In this document: piece after piece, positions 54,186 to 63,351 of the stretch
Layout of the letters: every line of letters starts with the position of its first letter
Numbering within the stretch: the stretch's first letter is position 1
Assembly (NCBI GenBank): GCA_947447265.1
Contig: CANFKC010000004.1
Location: 124,001 to 188,000, forward strand
From: Chitinophagaceae bacterium
GTDB lineage: Bacteria > Bacteroidota > Bacteroidia > Chitinophagales > Chitinophagaceae
Reading direction: 5' to 3'
DNA: 64,000 nt
The notes under the pieces: model-generated
Told to the model about the DNA's origin: nothing
Databases searched by the model: none
Seen by the model: only the letters and a program-made list of their open reading frames with translations
Made by a program: the position numbers and the translations under genes

Positions 54186-54862
54186 TGGAAAACATCGCAT
54201 TAAAAGCATCTGGCATTACAAAGTACTTCCACGATCCGGTTACATTTCCTGTACTGAAAAACATTGACCTGGAAGTGAAGCAGGGCGAATTCGTATCAAT
54301 TGTCGGTAAGTCAGGCTGCGGCAAATCAACCTTGCTCTATGTCCTTTCCACAATGGACAGGGACTACGAAGGCAAGCTGGAAATAAACGGCAAAATGGCA
54401 ACAGGCAGTACGCTCAACGAATTGGCGTACATCCGTAATTCCTCAATAGGGTTTGTATTCCAGTTCCACTACCTGCTACCCGATTTTAGCTGCCTGAAAA
54501 ATGTAATGATACCCGGGCTTCGCTTGGGCAAATTGTCGCCGAAAGAAGTGGAACATAATGCCTACGAAAAACTGAAAATGTTCGGGGTAGAAGATCTGGC
54601 ACTAAAGCAATCCAGCAAACTCAGTGGTGGTCAGCAGCAGCGTGTAGCTATCGCCCGTGCACTCATAAACGACCCGGCTATTATTATGGGGGACGAGCCA
54701 ACCGGAAACCTTGATTCTAAAAACACCCGTATAGTTTTCGACCTCTTCCAGCAACTTACCAAGGAATTTCACCAAACCATCATTACCGTAACCCACGATG
54801 ACGACTTCGCCCACAAATCAGACCGAATAATAGAAATGGCTGATGGGGAGATTGTGAAGTAG
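54185..54862 (+). CDS. MacB/LolD-type ABC transporter ATPase
   Basis: The 225-residue ATPase shows Walker A GKSGCGKSTLL, the Q loop FVFQFHYLLPDF, the signature LSGGQQQRVAIARAL, Walker B IIMGDEPTGNLDS and the H loop TVTHDDDFAHKSD. The FQFHYLLPDF segment is typical of LolD/MacB ATPases. Last gene of the TetR-TolC-HlyD-permease-ATPase operon. Confidence 0.96.
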   Translation: MENIALKASGITKYFHDPVTFPVLKNIDLEVKQGEFVSIVGKSGCGKSTLLYVLSTMDRDYEGKLEINGKMATGSTLNELAYIRNSSIGFVFQFHYLLPDFSCLKNVMIPGLRLGKLSPKEVEHNAYEKLKMFGVEDLALKQSSKLSGGQQQRVAIARALINDPAIIMGDEPTGNLDSKNTRIVFDLFQQLTKEFHQTIITVTHDDDFAHKSDRIIEMADGEIVK

Positions 54863-55107
54863 GATAATAAGATTGGGCGTTTGAGTTTACTGTAGTTACA
54901 TTAACCAGCACTACAAATGTCGATTTCGTATTATCAATAGCGGGTTAATATTTCCCGCAAAATGACTGCATATAATTTAAATATGACCACAAAAGTCAAG
55001 ATTTACTGACCGACGGTTGTGTATTACTGCAAAAATTACCACTTTTTTGCTTTGGCATGACTATTGACTATTATCTTTACTCTCCACCTTATATTAAAAA
55101 GGTAGGA

Positions 55108-55115
55108 TAACTTTG
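55108..55115 (+). promoter_or_regulatory. -7 box of lon
   Basis: TAACTTTG lies only 5 nt before the ATG at 55121. If used, the transcript starts at or next to the first codon. Confidence 0.45.
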
Positions 55116-55120
55116 TCATA

Positions 55121-57538
55121 ATGTCGCAAATAACCTCAATGTTAGATATGGTTTTCGGTCAAAATGAGCAGGAAATGGAATTTATGCCTATCGTGCCGCT
55201 TGGCGAAGATGAAATGGACGAGCAGGAAAAGAAATCAATACCCGATGAACTACCAATAGTAGTACTACGTAATACTGTATTATTTCCTAATGTGGTCCTT
55301 CCCATAACCGTAGCCAGGGAAAAATCGGTTAAAGCAATTGCAGAAGCACAAAAAGGTGATAAGTGGATTGGTGTTGTTGCACAGAAAGACAGCAATAATG
55401 ATAACCCTACACCCGATGATGTTTACCAGGTAGGCACACTCGCCAAAATAGTGAAGCAAATAAAAATGCCTGATGGCAACATCACCATTTTTATTATGGG
55501 CCGTATGCGTTTTAATATCAGCAAGTTTACCCAAACTGAGCCTCACTTCGCAGCCAAGGTAAAATATCTCGAAGATGTTTATCCCGAAAACGATGCGTCT
55601 TTCGATGCCCTGATGGCGTCGATAAAAGAATACTCTGAACGTATTGCACAGCTTTCGCCTAATATACCTTCGGAAGCTTCTATCGTATTGCGCAATATTG
55701 AGCAACAGTCGTTCCTCATGCACTTCATCGCTTCTAATATCTCCTCAAAACTTGCCGACAAGCAGGAATTGCTGGAAGAAAACAGCATACGCGACCGTGC
55801 CGAAAAACTGCTGAAATTACTCCAGGGTGAATTACAGCTGGTTGAGCTTAAGAACGAAATAACCAACAAAACAAGGGCGGATATTGATAAGCAGCAGCGC
55901 GAATACTTCCTGCAGCAGCAAATGAAATCTATCCGCGAGGAATTAGGAGGAGACCCTAATGACCGCGAAATTAAAGACCTGGTAAAGCGCTCAGAAGAAA
56001 TAAAGTGGCCTGATACCGCAAAAGAACTGTTCAAAAAGAATATTGAGAAGCTGGAGCGCATGCACCCCAGCACGCCAGATTATTCGGTGATATACAATCA
56101 CCTGGACCTGATGCTGGACCTACCATGGAGCACCTATACCGAAGACAGCTACGACCTTAAAGCCGCTCAAAAAGTGCTGGATGATGACCACTACGGCATG
56201 GATAAGATAAAAGACCGCATACTGGAATATCTTGCGGTATTGAAACTGAAAGGTGATATGAAATCGCCTATCCTTTGCTTTGTAGGCCCTCCGGGTATTG
56301 GTAAAACATCGCTCGGCCGTAGCATTGCGAATGCCATACACCGCAAGTATGTAAGGCTCAGTCTGGGTGGATTGCACGACGAAAGCGAGCTGCGCGGACA
56401 CCGTAAAACGTATATAGGCGCAATGCCGGGCCGTATTATACAATCGATACGAAAAATAAAATCAGCTAATCCTGTTTTCATACTTGATGAAATTGATAAG
56501 ATAGGCAAAGATTTCAGGGGCGACCCAAGTTCAGCGTTGCTGGAAATACTGGACCCGGAACAAAACAATTCTTTCTACGATAACTATCTTGAGCTGGAGT
56601 TTGACCTATCGAGAGTGTTATTTATTGCAACTGCGAACAGCCCTAGCGAGATACAACCTGCACTTCGTGACAGGCTGGAGATCATACAGCTTTCCGGTTA
56701 CTCTGCTGAAGAAAAAACCGAAATAGCGAAGCGCCACCTGATACCGAAGCAGAAAGAAATGCACGGCCTGAATAAGGTGCCGTTAAAGTTTAACGATAAA
56801 GTTATTGCTAAAGTAATACAGGAATATACCCGCGAAAGCGGTGTGCGTGAGTTAGACCGAATGCTGGCCGCAATTATGCGCTCTACCGCTAAGCAGGTTG
56901 CCATGGAAGAAGAAGTATCTAAGAATGTAACCACCGAGGTTATAGAAAGGGTACTGGGCAAGCCACGTTATAATAATGACATTTATGTGAAAGGCCACCC
57001 GGCCGGTGTTGTAGTGGGCCTTGCCTGGACTGCCGCCGGTGGCGATATCTTATTTATTGAAACTTCCATCTCGAAAGGTAAAGGCGGGATGACACTTACA
57101 GGTAACCTGGGTAATGTAATGAAGGAAAGTGCAACAGCTGCTCTATCTTACCTTAAAGCACATGCCGAAGATATCGGGCTTACGGCTGCGCAGATAGAAG
57201 AGTCGAACGTACATATACATGTACCGGAAGGCGCTACTCCTAAAGATGGCCCAAGCGCGGGTATAACTATGTTTACTGCGTTGGCATCAGCATTTACTGG
57301 CCGTAAGGTTAAGCCATTCCTGGCCATGACAGGTGAGATAACACTGCGTGGACAAGTACTGCCAGTTGGCGGCATTAAGGAGAAAGCCCTTGCAGCAAAA
57401 CGTGCCGGCATAAAGGACATTATTATGCCTAAACAAAATGAAAAAGATGTTGAGGAAATAAATGCGGAGTACATAAAGGGCCTTAGGTTCCACTATGTAA
57501 GCGATGTTAACCAGGTACTGCAATTAGCCTTGAAATAA
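55121..57538 (+). CDS. lon: ATP-dependent Lon protease
   Basis: Degrades misfolded and regulatory proteins in the cytoplasm. The 805-residue LonA-type protein has an N-terminal substrate domain ([20 protein letters not shown]), a central coiled coil, the AAA+ module (Walker [10 protein letters not shown], Walker [12 protein letters not shown], sensor [10 protein letters not shown]), and the protease domain. The catalytic Ser is in [12 protein letters not shown] and the catalytic Lys in [15 protein letters not shown]. The start could lie a few codons downstream, because a -7 box almost touches the first ATG. Confidence 0.97.
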   Translation: MSQITSMLDMVFGQNEQEMEFMPIVPLGEDEMDEQEKKSIPDELPIVVLRNTVLFPNVVLPITVAREKSVKAIAEAQKGDKWIGVVAQKDSNNDNPTPDDVYQVGTLAKIVKQIKMPDGNITIFIMGRMRFNISKFTQTEPHFAAKVKYLEDVYPENDASFDALMASIKEYSERIAQLSPNIPSEASIVLRNIEQQSFLMHFIASNISSKLADKQELLEENSIRDRAEKLLKLLQGELQLVELKNEITNKTRADIDKQQREYFLQQQMKSIREELGGDPNDREIKDLVKRSEEIKWPDTAKELFKKNIEKLERMHPSTPDYSVIYNHLDLMLDLPWSTYTEDSYDLKAAQKVLDDDHYGMDKIKDRILEYLAVLKLKGDMKSPILCFVGPPGIGKTSLGRSIANAIHRKYVRLSLGGLHDESELRGHRKTYIGAMPGRIIQSIRKIKSANPVFILDEIDKIGKDFRGDPSSALLEILDPEQNNSFYDNYLELEFDLSRVLFIATANSPSEIQPALRDRLEIIQLSGYSAEEKTEIAKRHLIPKQKEMHGLNKVPLKFNDKVIAKVIQEYTRESGVRELDRMLAAIMRSTAKQVAMEEEVSKNVTTEVIERVLGKPRYNNDIYVKGHPAGVVVGLAWTAAGGDILFIETSISKGKGGMTLTGNLGNVMKESATAALSYLKAHAEDIGLTAAQIEESNVHIHVPEGATPKDGPSAGITMFTALASAFTGRKVKPFLAMTGEITLRGQVLPVGGIKEKALAAKRAGIKDIIMPKQNEKDVEEINAEYIKGLRFHYVSDVNQVLQLALK

Positions 57539-57547
57539 CCAGACGCA

Positions 57548-58354
57548 TTGAACAAATCAATCAAAAAAATAATCATAATTACAGGGAGTATAGCCGTAAC
57601 GCTTTACTCCCTGCTTTGTTTTTATTTGTACGCTAAGCAGGAAAGCATCCTCTTCAGACAAACAAAAATACCTGCCTATTATAGCTTCGGCTTTCCCGGC
57701 AATGTACAGGAAAAATTCATAACCGCCACTGACGGCACTCCGCTCAGCACCCTGCTGTTTAAAGCCGATTCATCGAAAGGCGTAATACTTTACCTGCATG
57801 GAAATGGTGGCACGCTCGCTAGTTGGGGTTCCCTCGCAAAAACCTACACAGCGCGGCATTATGACGTGCTGATGATGGACTACCGTGGATATGGAAAAAG
57901 TGGTGGCGAAATCACGAACGAGGCGCAACTGTACGAAGATGTGCAACGCGTTTACAACGAGCTGAAGAAAGATTACCCAGAGGGTAAAATAACCGTACTG
58001 GGTTATTCCATGGGCACAGGTTTTGCAACATGGCTTGCAGCACACAACCACCCTGCAAGGCTTATGCTGCAGGCTCCGTACTACAATATGAGCGACCTGA
58101 TGACTGAGCACTTCCCTATTGTTCCTACGTTTATTCTGAAATACAAATTGACGACCAACTACTGGCTACCAAAAGTGACGTGCCCGATTTTCATTTTCCA
58201 TGGCGATGTCGACCGGGTGGTGAATTGTCGAGCTTCCGTCCGTTTAAAAGAATTGCTAAAAACGGGAGATGAATTCATAATGCTACACGGCCAAGGCCAC
58301 AATGGCATTACAGAAAATGAGGAATATCTTAGTGCGTTGGGGAGAGTGTTTTGA
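57548..58354 (+). CDS. Membrane-anchored alpha/beta hydrolase
   Basis: The 268-residue protein starts with TTG (no ATG is available), then an N-terminal membrane helix (about 7-28). The hydrolase core has the oxyanion-type HGNGG in YLHGNGGTLASW, the nucleophile elbow GYSMG, an acid in FHGDVDRVV, and the His in HGQGHNGI. It resembles BAAT/YfhR-like serine hydrolases of unknown substrate. It is 9 nt after lon and may be cotranscribed. Confidence 0.88.
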   Translation: MNKSIKKIIIITGSIAVTLYSLLCFYLYAKQESILFRQTKIPAYYSFGFPGNVQEKFITATDGTPLSTLLFKADSSKGVILYLHGNGGTLASWGSLAKTYTARHYDVLMMDYRGYGKSGGEITNEAQLYEDVQRVYNELKKDYPEGKITVLGYSMGTGFATWLAAHNHPARLMLQAPYYNMSDLMTEHFPIVPTFILKYKLTTNYWLPKVTCPIFIFHGDVDRVVNCRASVRLKELLKTGDEFIMLHGQGHNGITENEEYLSALGRVF

Positions 58355-58410
58355 GGAATAAACGATATACTTTTCGTAATTTTATAAGTAGAAACATAAA
58401 AACGGAGCAG

Positions 58411-58617
58411 ATGAAGGTGCTATTGGATATTAAGGATAATAGGGTTGATGATGTAATGAAGTTACTCAATGGGCTGTCGTATGTTAAAGCCAAACAGTTA
58501 ACAGAGCCTAAAGCAAAGCTTATAAAAGAAATACGCGAGGCAGTTGAAGAAATGAAATTAATACGTGCTGGCAAGAAAAAAGCCCGAAACGCTGAAGACT
58601 TTCTAAATAAGCTATAG
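58411..58617 (+). CDS. Putative antitoxin paired with a RelE-type toxin
   Basis: From the ATG at 58411 (MKVLLDIKDNRVDDVMKLLNGL) the product has 68 residues. It starts with a short strand, as in ribbon-helix-helix or Phd-like antitoxins, and continues as charged helix (AKLIKEIREAVEEMKLIRAGKKKARNAEDFLNKL) suitable for wrapping a toxin. The toxin frame follows after 16 nt. The family is not recognised beyond this pattern, which is common in Bacteroidota RelBE-like pairs. Confidence 0.7.
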   Translation: MKVLLDIKDNRVDDVMKLLNGLSYVKAKQLTEPKAKLIKEIREAVEEMKLIRAGKKKARNAEDFLNKL

Positions 58618-58633
58618 TGTAAAGACAATAGAT

Positions 58634-58936
58634 GTGTTTGAAAAGCAGGCAAAGCATCTTACCAAAAAATACCCATCGTTGAAGAACCAGCTAAAGAATT
58701 TGGTTTTGGATTTGAGGAGCAACCCAATCCAGGGAACTTCGCTTGGTAACCATTGTTACAAGCTACGTATGGCAATCACGTCAAAAAATAAGGGCAAATC
58801 GGGCGAATCAAGAATCATAATCAATGTAGTTGTTGAAGAAAAAAACGTGTATCTCCTGACAATTTACGACAAGTCAGAAAAAGCAAATATCACCCAGGTC
58901 GAATTGAATCAATTACTTAAATATATTCCGTCTTAG
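58634..58936 (+). CDS. RelE/ParE-family toxin
   Basis: The 100-residue frame shows RelE features: FEKQAKHLTKKYPSLKNQLKNLVLDLRSNP, GNHCYKLRMAITSKNKGKSGESRIIINVVVEE, and VYLLTIYDKSEKANIT. The residues just before the GTG (VKTIDV) also fit the family, so the true start may be a rare codon slightly upstream. No ATG is available in frame. Confidence 0.78.
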   Translation: MFEKQAKHLTKKYPSLKNQLKNLVLDLRSNPIQGTSLGNHCYKLRMAITSKNKGKSGESRIIINVVVEEKNVYLLTIYDKSEKANITQVELNQLLKYIPS

Positions 58937-58982
58937 TATCCTTCGACTTAGTATAAAAGCCAAACAGTCTAAGTTCAAAACG

Positions 58983-60059
58983 TTACAACTCCACCCCAAA
59001 TTTCTTACCAATACCATGTAATTCTGTAACCAGGCTTTCCGGTATAGGTATGCCGTCCTTCATTCTTATGGCTTCCATAATTCTTTCAGGGTCGCCGGGT
59101 ATGAGCACATTTTCATGGCCGGGAGCCGGGGTAGATTGCCGGAAGCGGGTAATCCAATTGTCCATATGCGATTTGAATTCTTCAGCCGGTCGGAAGGCAT
59201 CTACCCGCATAGCGCCAAAGAAATGCCCGAGACCCTGACCTGGCATATTTTCTGGCATCGGCACATAAGCAGGGAAAGGCGGCGCCCACGGCCCATAGCT
59301 CGCCCCGCTTAAGACTGCCGACAAAATATCAACTATACTACCCAATGCATAACCCTTATGGCTGCCATGTTCGCGGTCGCTACCCAATGGCAACATCAGC
59401 CCGCCATGCTTGAGTGCATGTGCATCGGTTGTATCGATACCATCCTTATCCTGCACCCACCCGAGCGGTACATCTTCATTCTTTCGTTGTTGTATTTCCA
59501 ACTTGCCATTGGCCGCGGTGGTTGTAGCGAAGTCTGCAACAAACGGAGGCTGCTCATCAGCCGGAATGGCTACTGCAATCGGGTTGGTACCCAACATGCG
59601 CTCAACTGAAAATGTAGGCGCAACCAATGCACTTGCGTTGGTCATTGCCATACCTATCATGTCGTGTTCGAGGGCCATCATGGCATGGTATCCAGCTATG
59701 CCAAAGTGGTTACTGTTCTTTACACTCACCCAACCGGTACCAACCTGCTTTGCCTTATCAATAGCGACCTGCATTGCAAATGGCGCAACTACCAACCCAA
59801 GCCCTGCGTCGCCGTCAACTACGGCGGTCGATGGCGTTTCATGAACAATCCTTATGTGTGGAGTAGGGTTTATTCTACCTGCCTCCCATAGCCGGATATA
59901 GCCCGAAAGCCGCGCCACCCCATGACTGTCAATCCCCCTGATATCCGCAGAAAGCAGCGCCTTCGCAGCAATCTCCGCATCAGTGGTACTGCAACCTATA
60001 GCAATAAATATATCCTGAGTAAACTGTTTGAGTTGTTCGTATGAATAATGTTGGTACAT
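58983..60059 (-). CDS. Ldh/YlbC-family malate/L-lactate dehydrogenase
   Basis: NAD(P)-dependent oxidoreductase of the sheet-fold (type 2) malate/lactate dehydrogenase family. The 358-residue protein has the typical DIRGIDSHGVARLSGY, DGDAGLGLVVAPFAMQ, VSVKNSNHFGIAGYHAM and GSHKGYALGSIVDILSAVLSGA. The exact substrate (malate, lactate, ureidoglycolate or a sulfonated acid) cannot be told. Confidence 0.9.
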   Translation of the reverse strand: MYQHYSYEQLKQFTQDIFIAIGCSTTDAEIAAKALLSADIRGIDSHGVARLSGYIRLWEAGRINPTPHIRIVHETPSTAVVDGDAGLGLVVAPFAMQVAIDKAKQVGTGWVSVKNSNHFGIAGYHAMMALEHDMIGMAMTNASALVAPTFSVERMLGTNPIAVAIPADEQPPFVADFATTTAANGKLEIQQRKNEDVPLGWVQDKDGIDTTDAHALKHGGLMLPLGSDREHGSHKGYALGSIVDILSAVLSGASYGPWAPPFPAYVPMPENMPGQGLGHFFGAMRVDAFRPAEEFKSHMDNWITRFRQSTPAPGHENVLIPGDPERIMEAIRMKDGIPIPESLVTELHGIGKKFGVEL

Positions 60060-60083
60060 GTGTCTAAATTAGTTGTTCGTAGC

Positions 60084-60109
60084 TGTGCCACACCTTGAGC
60101 GGTGGCACA
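60084..60109. repeat. REP-like palindrome
   Basis: TGTGCCAC (60084-60091) pairs with GTGGCACA (60102-60109). It is the first of two adjacent palindromes. Confidence 0.55.
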
Positions 60110-60130
60110 TCTATCGTTATTTGTGTGTAT

Positions 60131-60163
60131 AGGTGTCCCACACCCTAAAGGTGTGGGATACCT
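60131..60163. repeat. REP-like palindrome, possible terminator
   Basis: AGGTGTCCCACACC (60131-60144) pairs with GGTGTGGGATACCT (60150-60163) with one mismatch. It nearly repeats the sequence at 11040-11071. It sits just past the stop of the cytochrome gene. Confidence 0.6.
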
Positions 60164-60166
60164 CTC

Positions 60167-62134
60167 TTACCTATGCAACAAAAGATCCTCCAACATTGCC
60201 TTGGCTTGTTCATTTGCCGGATGTTTAGTCAACAAATGTTGCAGGCATTTTTCGGCATCGCCATCACGCTGGTTAGTGTGATACCATATTGCAAGATTAA
60301 TAAGATTCTGCTCGTAATCAGGGTCTAGTTGCTGCGCATGTAAAAGGTAGCTATATGCCATAGGCGCATTGCCATCCTGCATGTAAATATACCCCAGATT
60401 GGTATTGGCACTGATGTGATTGGCATTCTCACCGAAAACAAAATTAAACACCTTAAGTGCATCTTGTAGCTTTTGCGTTGCAAGCAAACAAATACCGTAC
60501 TTGTTCTGAAAATCGAGTGAGAGTGGCCATATTTCCGTAGCGCGCTTATACCACGGCAACCCTTTTTCTGGTTGTTGTAGCTGGTAATAGGCCTCCCCAA
60601 TTCTGTATGCTGTCCATGCATCGTTCATTGCCTCTGGCTTTACAGAATCAGCATATTGTGCAACACGCGCAAAATCATTCAGCAGGAAGTAAGCCCTGAT
60701 GTAGTCGCGGTTTTGCTTTTGCTTCGATTCTACTTGCTGCTGCATGCCCAGGTACCCTATGGCGGAGTCTAATAAGTTCTTCGATGGTGTGTACCGCTCA
60801 TAAAACTCCATAAACCCACGTGCAGTTGAAATTGCATCGGGCTTGTCATTATTGAAGCATTTCATTCCTAGGAAGGCGGTGATCTTCTTTTGCAGGGTAT
60901 CAGCCACCGGCCGCTTGCGAATATAGTGGTCAGTAACCGCTACGTGTGGAATATCAATACTGCCGTTATGCGGCATATGGCAGGTAACACAATCGTTATT
61001 TTTAGCGGCACGAACCTGCATACTTTCGCTGCATTGCTTTTGCCCGGCAGCCGTACCATGGCAACTTTGGCAGGCATTAAGGTACTGCACCCTTGGTGTG
61101 AACTTTACACTCACATGCGGGTTATGACAGTTAATGCAACTCATTTTGCCGGACTCTGCATAGCACCTGCTCTTCTTCATGCGCTCCACATGCGAAGCCA
61201 TGATCATTTTATCCTGAGCGCCTTCGTACTGTGGCATAAATACATTCATCACTTCCGATAGCTTCATGCCCGGATGAAAATCGTAAAAATTCTTACCATC
61301 GTTCAGCACTGCTATACCTTGTAAGTGGCACCGCTGGCATACATTATTCTGTAATTCCACCGGCAGGCGCCTAGGGTTTACAATAGAGTAGTCAGGACCT
61401 TTTGATGTATCGACAGGTTTACTGTTACCACGTTCAAAAACGTGTATACTGCCCGGGCCGTGGCAACGCTCACAATCAATACCTGCAGGCACATTGGTGA
61501 ATTTATTTTCACTACCCTGTACAAAGCCCGGATAGGCGTTATGGCAACTCATACACTCCAGCTGTATCAAACGGCCAAAGCGGCTGCTGGCTCCCTTTTC
61601 AAAGCCGGGAGCAAGGTCCCATCTATGCTTTTGTGTGTAGAATGTGATTGGCGCCTGGTATAAATAACCATTCACACTAAATATATGCGAATTGGTATGC
61701 TGCCCGGAGCCAACAATATAATCAACCTTCTGCAGGCGCTTATGCACCGTATCCTTTCCCTGCTTTCTGAACTCCAGTATGTAAAACGTATCCTTATCCC
61801 AATATGGTTTGTAGTAGTAGTCGAGTGCCGAATCGTACACCAATGCATGCGATGGCGAAAAATCGGCCGCTGATTTTTCCTTTGTTGCTGCACCAAACGA
61901 TTGCCCCATGCCGGTCTGTATAAAGGTTTTATACACTTCTTCGTGGCAGGTGCGGCAGGTCTGCATACCTACATAGTGTGCAGTGGTATCATACACATTC
62001 TTCCAGGGTGACGTTGGTTCCGCATCACCAGTAACTGTTTGCGGACTGCTGCAAAAAAAAGCAGGCAGTGTTACCACAATCAACACCAGTGCCAGTAAGC
62101 ATGCTTTTAGGAAACGCGAAGACATCAGCGTCAA
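60167..62134 (-). CDS. Seven-heme cytochrome c with C-terminal TPR domain
   Basis: The 655-residue secreted protein has a signal or lipoprotein leader (TLPAFFCSS near residue 28) and seven CXXCH heme sites: CRTCH, CMSCH, CERCH, CQRCH, CINCH, CQSCH and CVTCH, within about residues 60-385. This layout resembles cytochrome c554-like multiheme proteins. About four TPR repeats follow (about 500-650; AYRIGEAYYQLQQPEKGLPWY, NTNLGYIYMQDGNAPMAYSYL). It probably moves electrons in the periplasm or at the outer face, with the TPRs as a docking surface. No nitrite reductase or cytochrome maturation gene is near. Confidence 0.88.
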   Translation of the reverse strand: MTLMSSRFLKACLLALVLIVVTLPAFFCSSPQTVTGDAEPTSPWKNVYDTTAHYVGMQTCRTCHEEVYKTFIQTGMGQSFGAATKEKSAADFSPSHALVYDSALDYYYKPYWDKDTFYILEFRKQGKDTVHKRLQKVDYIVGSGQHTNSHIFSVNGYLYQAPITFYTQKHRWDLAPGFEKGASSRFGRLIQLECMSCHNAYPGFVQGSENKFTNVPAGIDCERCHGPGSIHVFERGNSKPVDTSKGPDYSIVNPRRLPVELQNNVCQRCHLQGIAVLNDGKNFYDFHPGMKLSEVMNVFMPQYEGAQDKMIMASHVERMKKSRCYAESGKMSCINCHNPHVSVKFTPRVQYLNACQSCHGTAAGQKQCSESMQVRAAKNNDCVTCHMPHNGSIDIPHVAVTDHYIRKRPVADTLQKKITAFLGMKCFNNDKPDAISTARGFMEFYERYTPSKNLLDSAIGYLGMQQQVESKQKQNRDYIRAYFLLNDFARVAQYADSVKPEAMNDAWTAYRIGEAYYQLQQPEKGLPWYKRATEIWPLSLDFQNKYGICLLATQKLQDALKVFNFVFGENANHISANTNLGYIYMQDGNAPMAYSYLLHAQQLDPDYEQNLINLAIWYHTNQRDGDAEKCLQHLLTKHPANEQAKAMLEDLLLHR

Positions 62135-62199
62135 AATTAGCGTATTAAAGCATAAATGCCATAAGGGAGTACTTATAAGAATAAGGCCTTATTTAAGTT

Positions 62200-62952
62200 C
62201 TAAAGCAACCCTTCGCAATAGTGCAGCATACCCTTGCTTAAAAATTCAGCCAATCCTGTTTTGTACCTTTCATAGTAAGCGCTGAAACGGCTATCTTCTA
62301 CATACATTTTCGCCATTCCCCTATATATCTGAGGGGTTACATCAAAGTAATTACTCACCATAGCATAGTGTCGCTTTACCAGCGCCTGCACTTCCGGGCT
62401 GCCTGCTGCCATGTGCATTACCGCAGCAAGGCTAGTATTAATATCTTCAGTTTCCTGTTGCAGGGCTTCAAAATTGCCCTTGCCCATATTCATTACTTTT
62501 TGTTTCGAATCCTCAATCACCTGCTCCCCCCATTTACCCTTGGCTTCCTTTTCATAAGCTTCAATCTGCTCTTTGCTGAAGCCTTTGTACATTTCATTGT
62601 AGTCCATTTTTTCAGTTTTGTTGATCAATTGTTCGATTGTCATGTCAATAGTATTTAATAAAGTTTCCAGGCGCGCATGCTTTTGCAATAGCATCACCTT
62701 ATGATTTTCTAATGCCTGAAGCATATCAAAATTTTCTCCGTCAAGTATAGCTGCGATTTCTGCCAATGGGAATTGCAATTCGCGATAAAACATGATCTGC
62801 TGCAGGCGCAGTATTTGTTCCCGGCCATAAAAACGATAGCCCGCACCTGTGCGCGACATGGGTTGCAGTAGGGCAATTGCATCGTAATCATGCAGGGTGC
62901 GCACGCTTAAACCCGCCAATTTTGCCAACTGCTTTACCGAAAATTTTTCCAT
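62200..62952 (-). CDS. MerR-family regulator with TipAS antibiotic-binding domain
   Basis: The 250-residue protein has a MerR helix-turn-helix (about 1-70; FSVKQLAKLAGLSVRTLHDYDAIALLQP, GYRFYGREQILRLQQI), a coiled-coil linker and a C-terminal TipAS-like domain (about 125-245). TipAL-type regulators bind thiopeptides or other drugs and turn on resistance genes. No transporter gene is adjacent, so the target is not evident. Confidence 0.9.
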   Translation of the reverse strand: MEKFSVKQLAKLAGLSVRTLHDYDAIALLQPMSRTGAGYRFYGREQILRLQQIMFYRELQFPLAEIAAILDGENFDMLQALENHKVMLLQKHARLETLLNTIDMTIEQLINKTEKMDYNEMYKGFSKEQIEAYEKEAKGKWGEQVIEDSKQKVMNMGKGNFEALQQETEDINTSLAAVMHMAAGSPEVQALVKRHYAMVSNYFDVTPQIYRGMAKMYVEDSRFSAYYERYKTGLAEFLSKGMLHYCEGLL

Positions 62953-63034
62953 CGCTTTAGTTTAGATTGCAAGCTAGGGTATGACGCTACGGGAGAAAAA
63001 AGCCAAATAAATGCTAAACACCCTAAAACAAAAA

Positions 63035-63059
63035 GCATCGACCCAAAGTGGGCCGATGC
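63035..63059 (-). terminator. Terminator of the 29-residue membrane peptide gene
   Basis: GCATCGACCC (63035-63044) pairs with GGGCCGATGC (63050-63059) with one mismatch; on the minus strand a T run follows. Confidence 0.75.
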
Positions 63060-63094
63060 AAAATAGTTTCAAAAATGTGCTAACAAAACGGCTC

Positions 63095-63184
63095 CTAATT
63101 AAAATTCTCTTCTGTTGAAGTGAAAACCTTGTAAAGAAAGCCGCCAATCAGCCCTACGAATACTAAAGCGATTAATCCGGTCAT
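63095..63184 (-). CDS. 29-residue single-span membrane peptide
   Basis: This short frame encodes MTGLIALVFVGLIGGFLYKV followed by FTSTEENFN. Residues 3-18 form one hydrophobic helix with a Gly-rich face (GLIGG), and the tail is polar. The gene has its own terminator 35 nt downstream, which supports expression. Similar peptides often modulate membrane enzymes or act as type I toxins, but I do not recognise this one. No SD-like site is seen, as is usual in this phylum. Confidence 0.6.
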   Translation of the reverse strand: MTGLIALVFVGLIGGFLYKVFTSTEENFN

Positions 63185-63351
63185 GGTTTTGTGGTTTTAT
63201 TGTGTGTACTCAAAGGTAAGTCAACAAATTCAGAAGCGAAAGAATATATCCCTAATTATAGTGTCATTAACAATACGTTAGTAACAACCGGTAATAGAAT
63301 AATAGAAAGATATTATAAGCCCCCAACTAATTTCAGCTTATTTTTGGGCTA

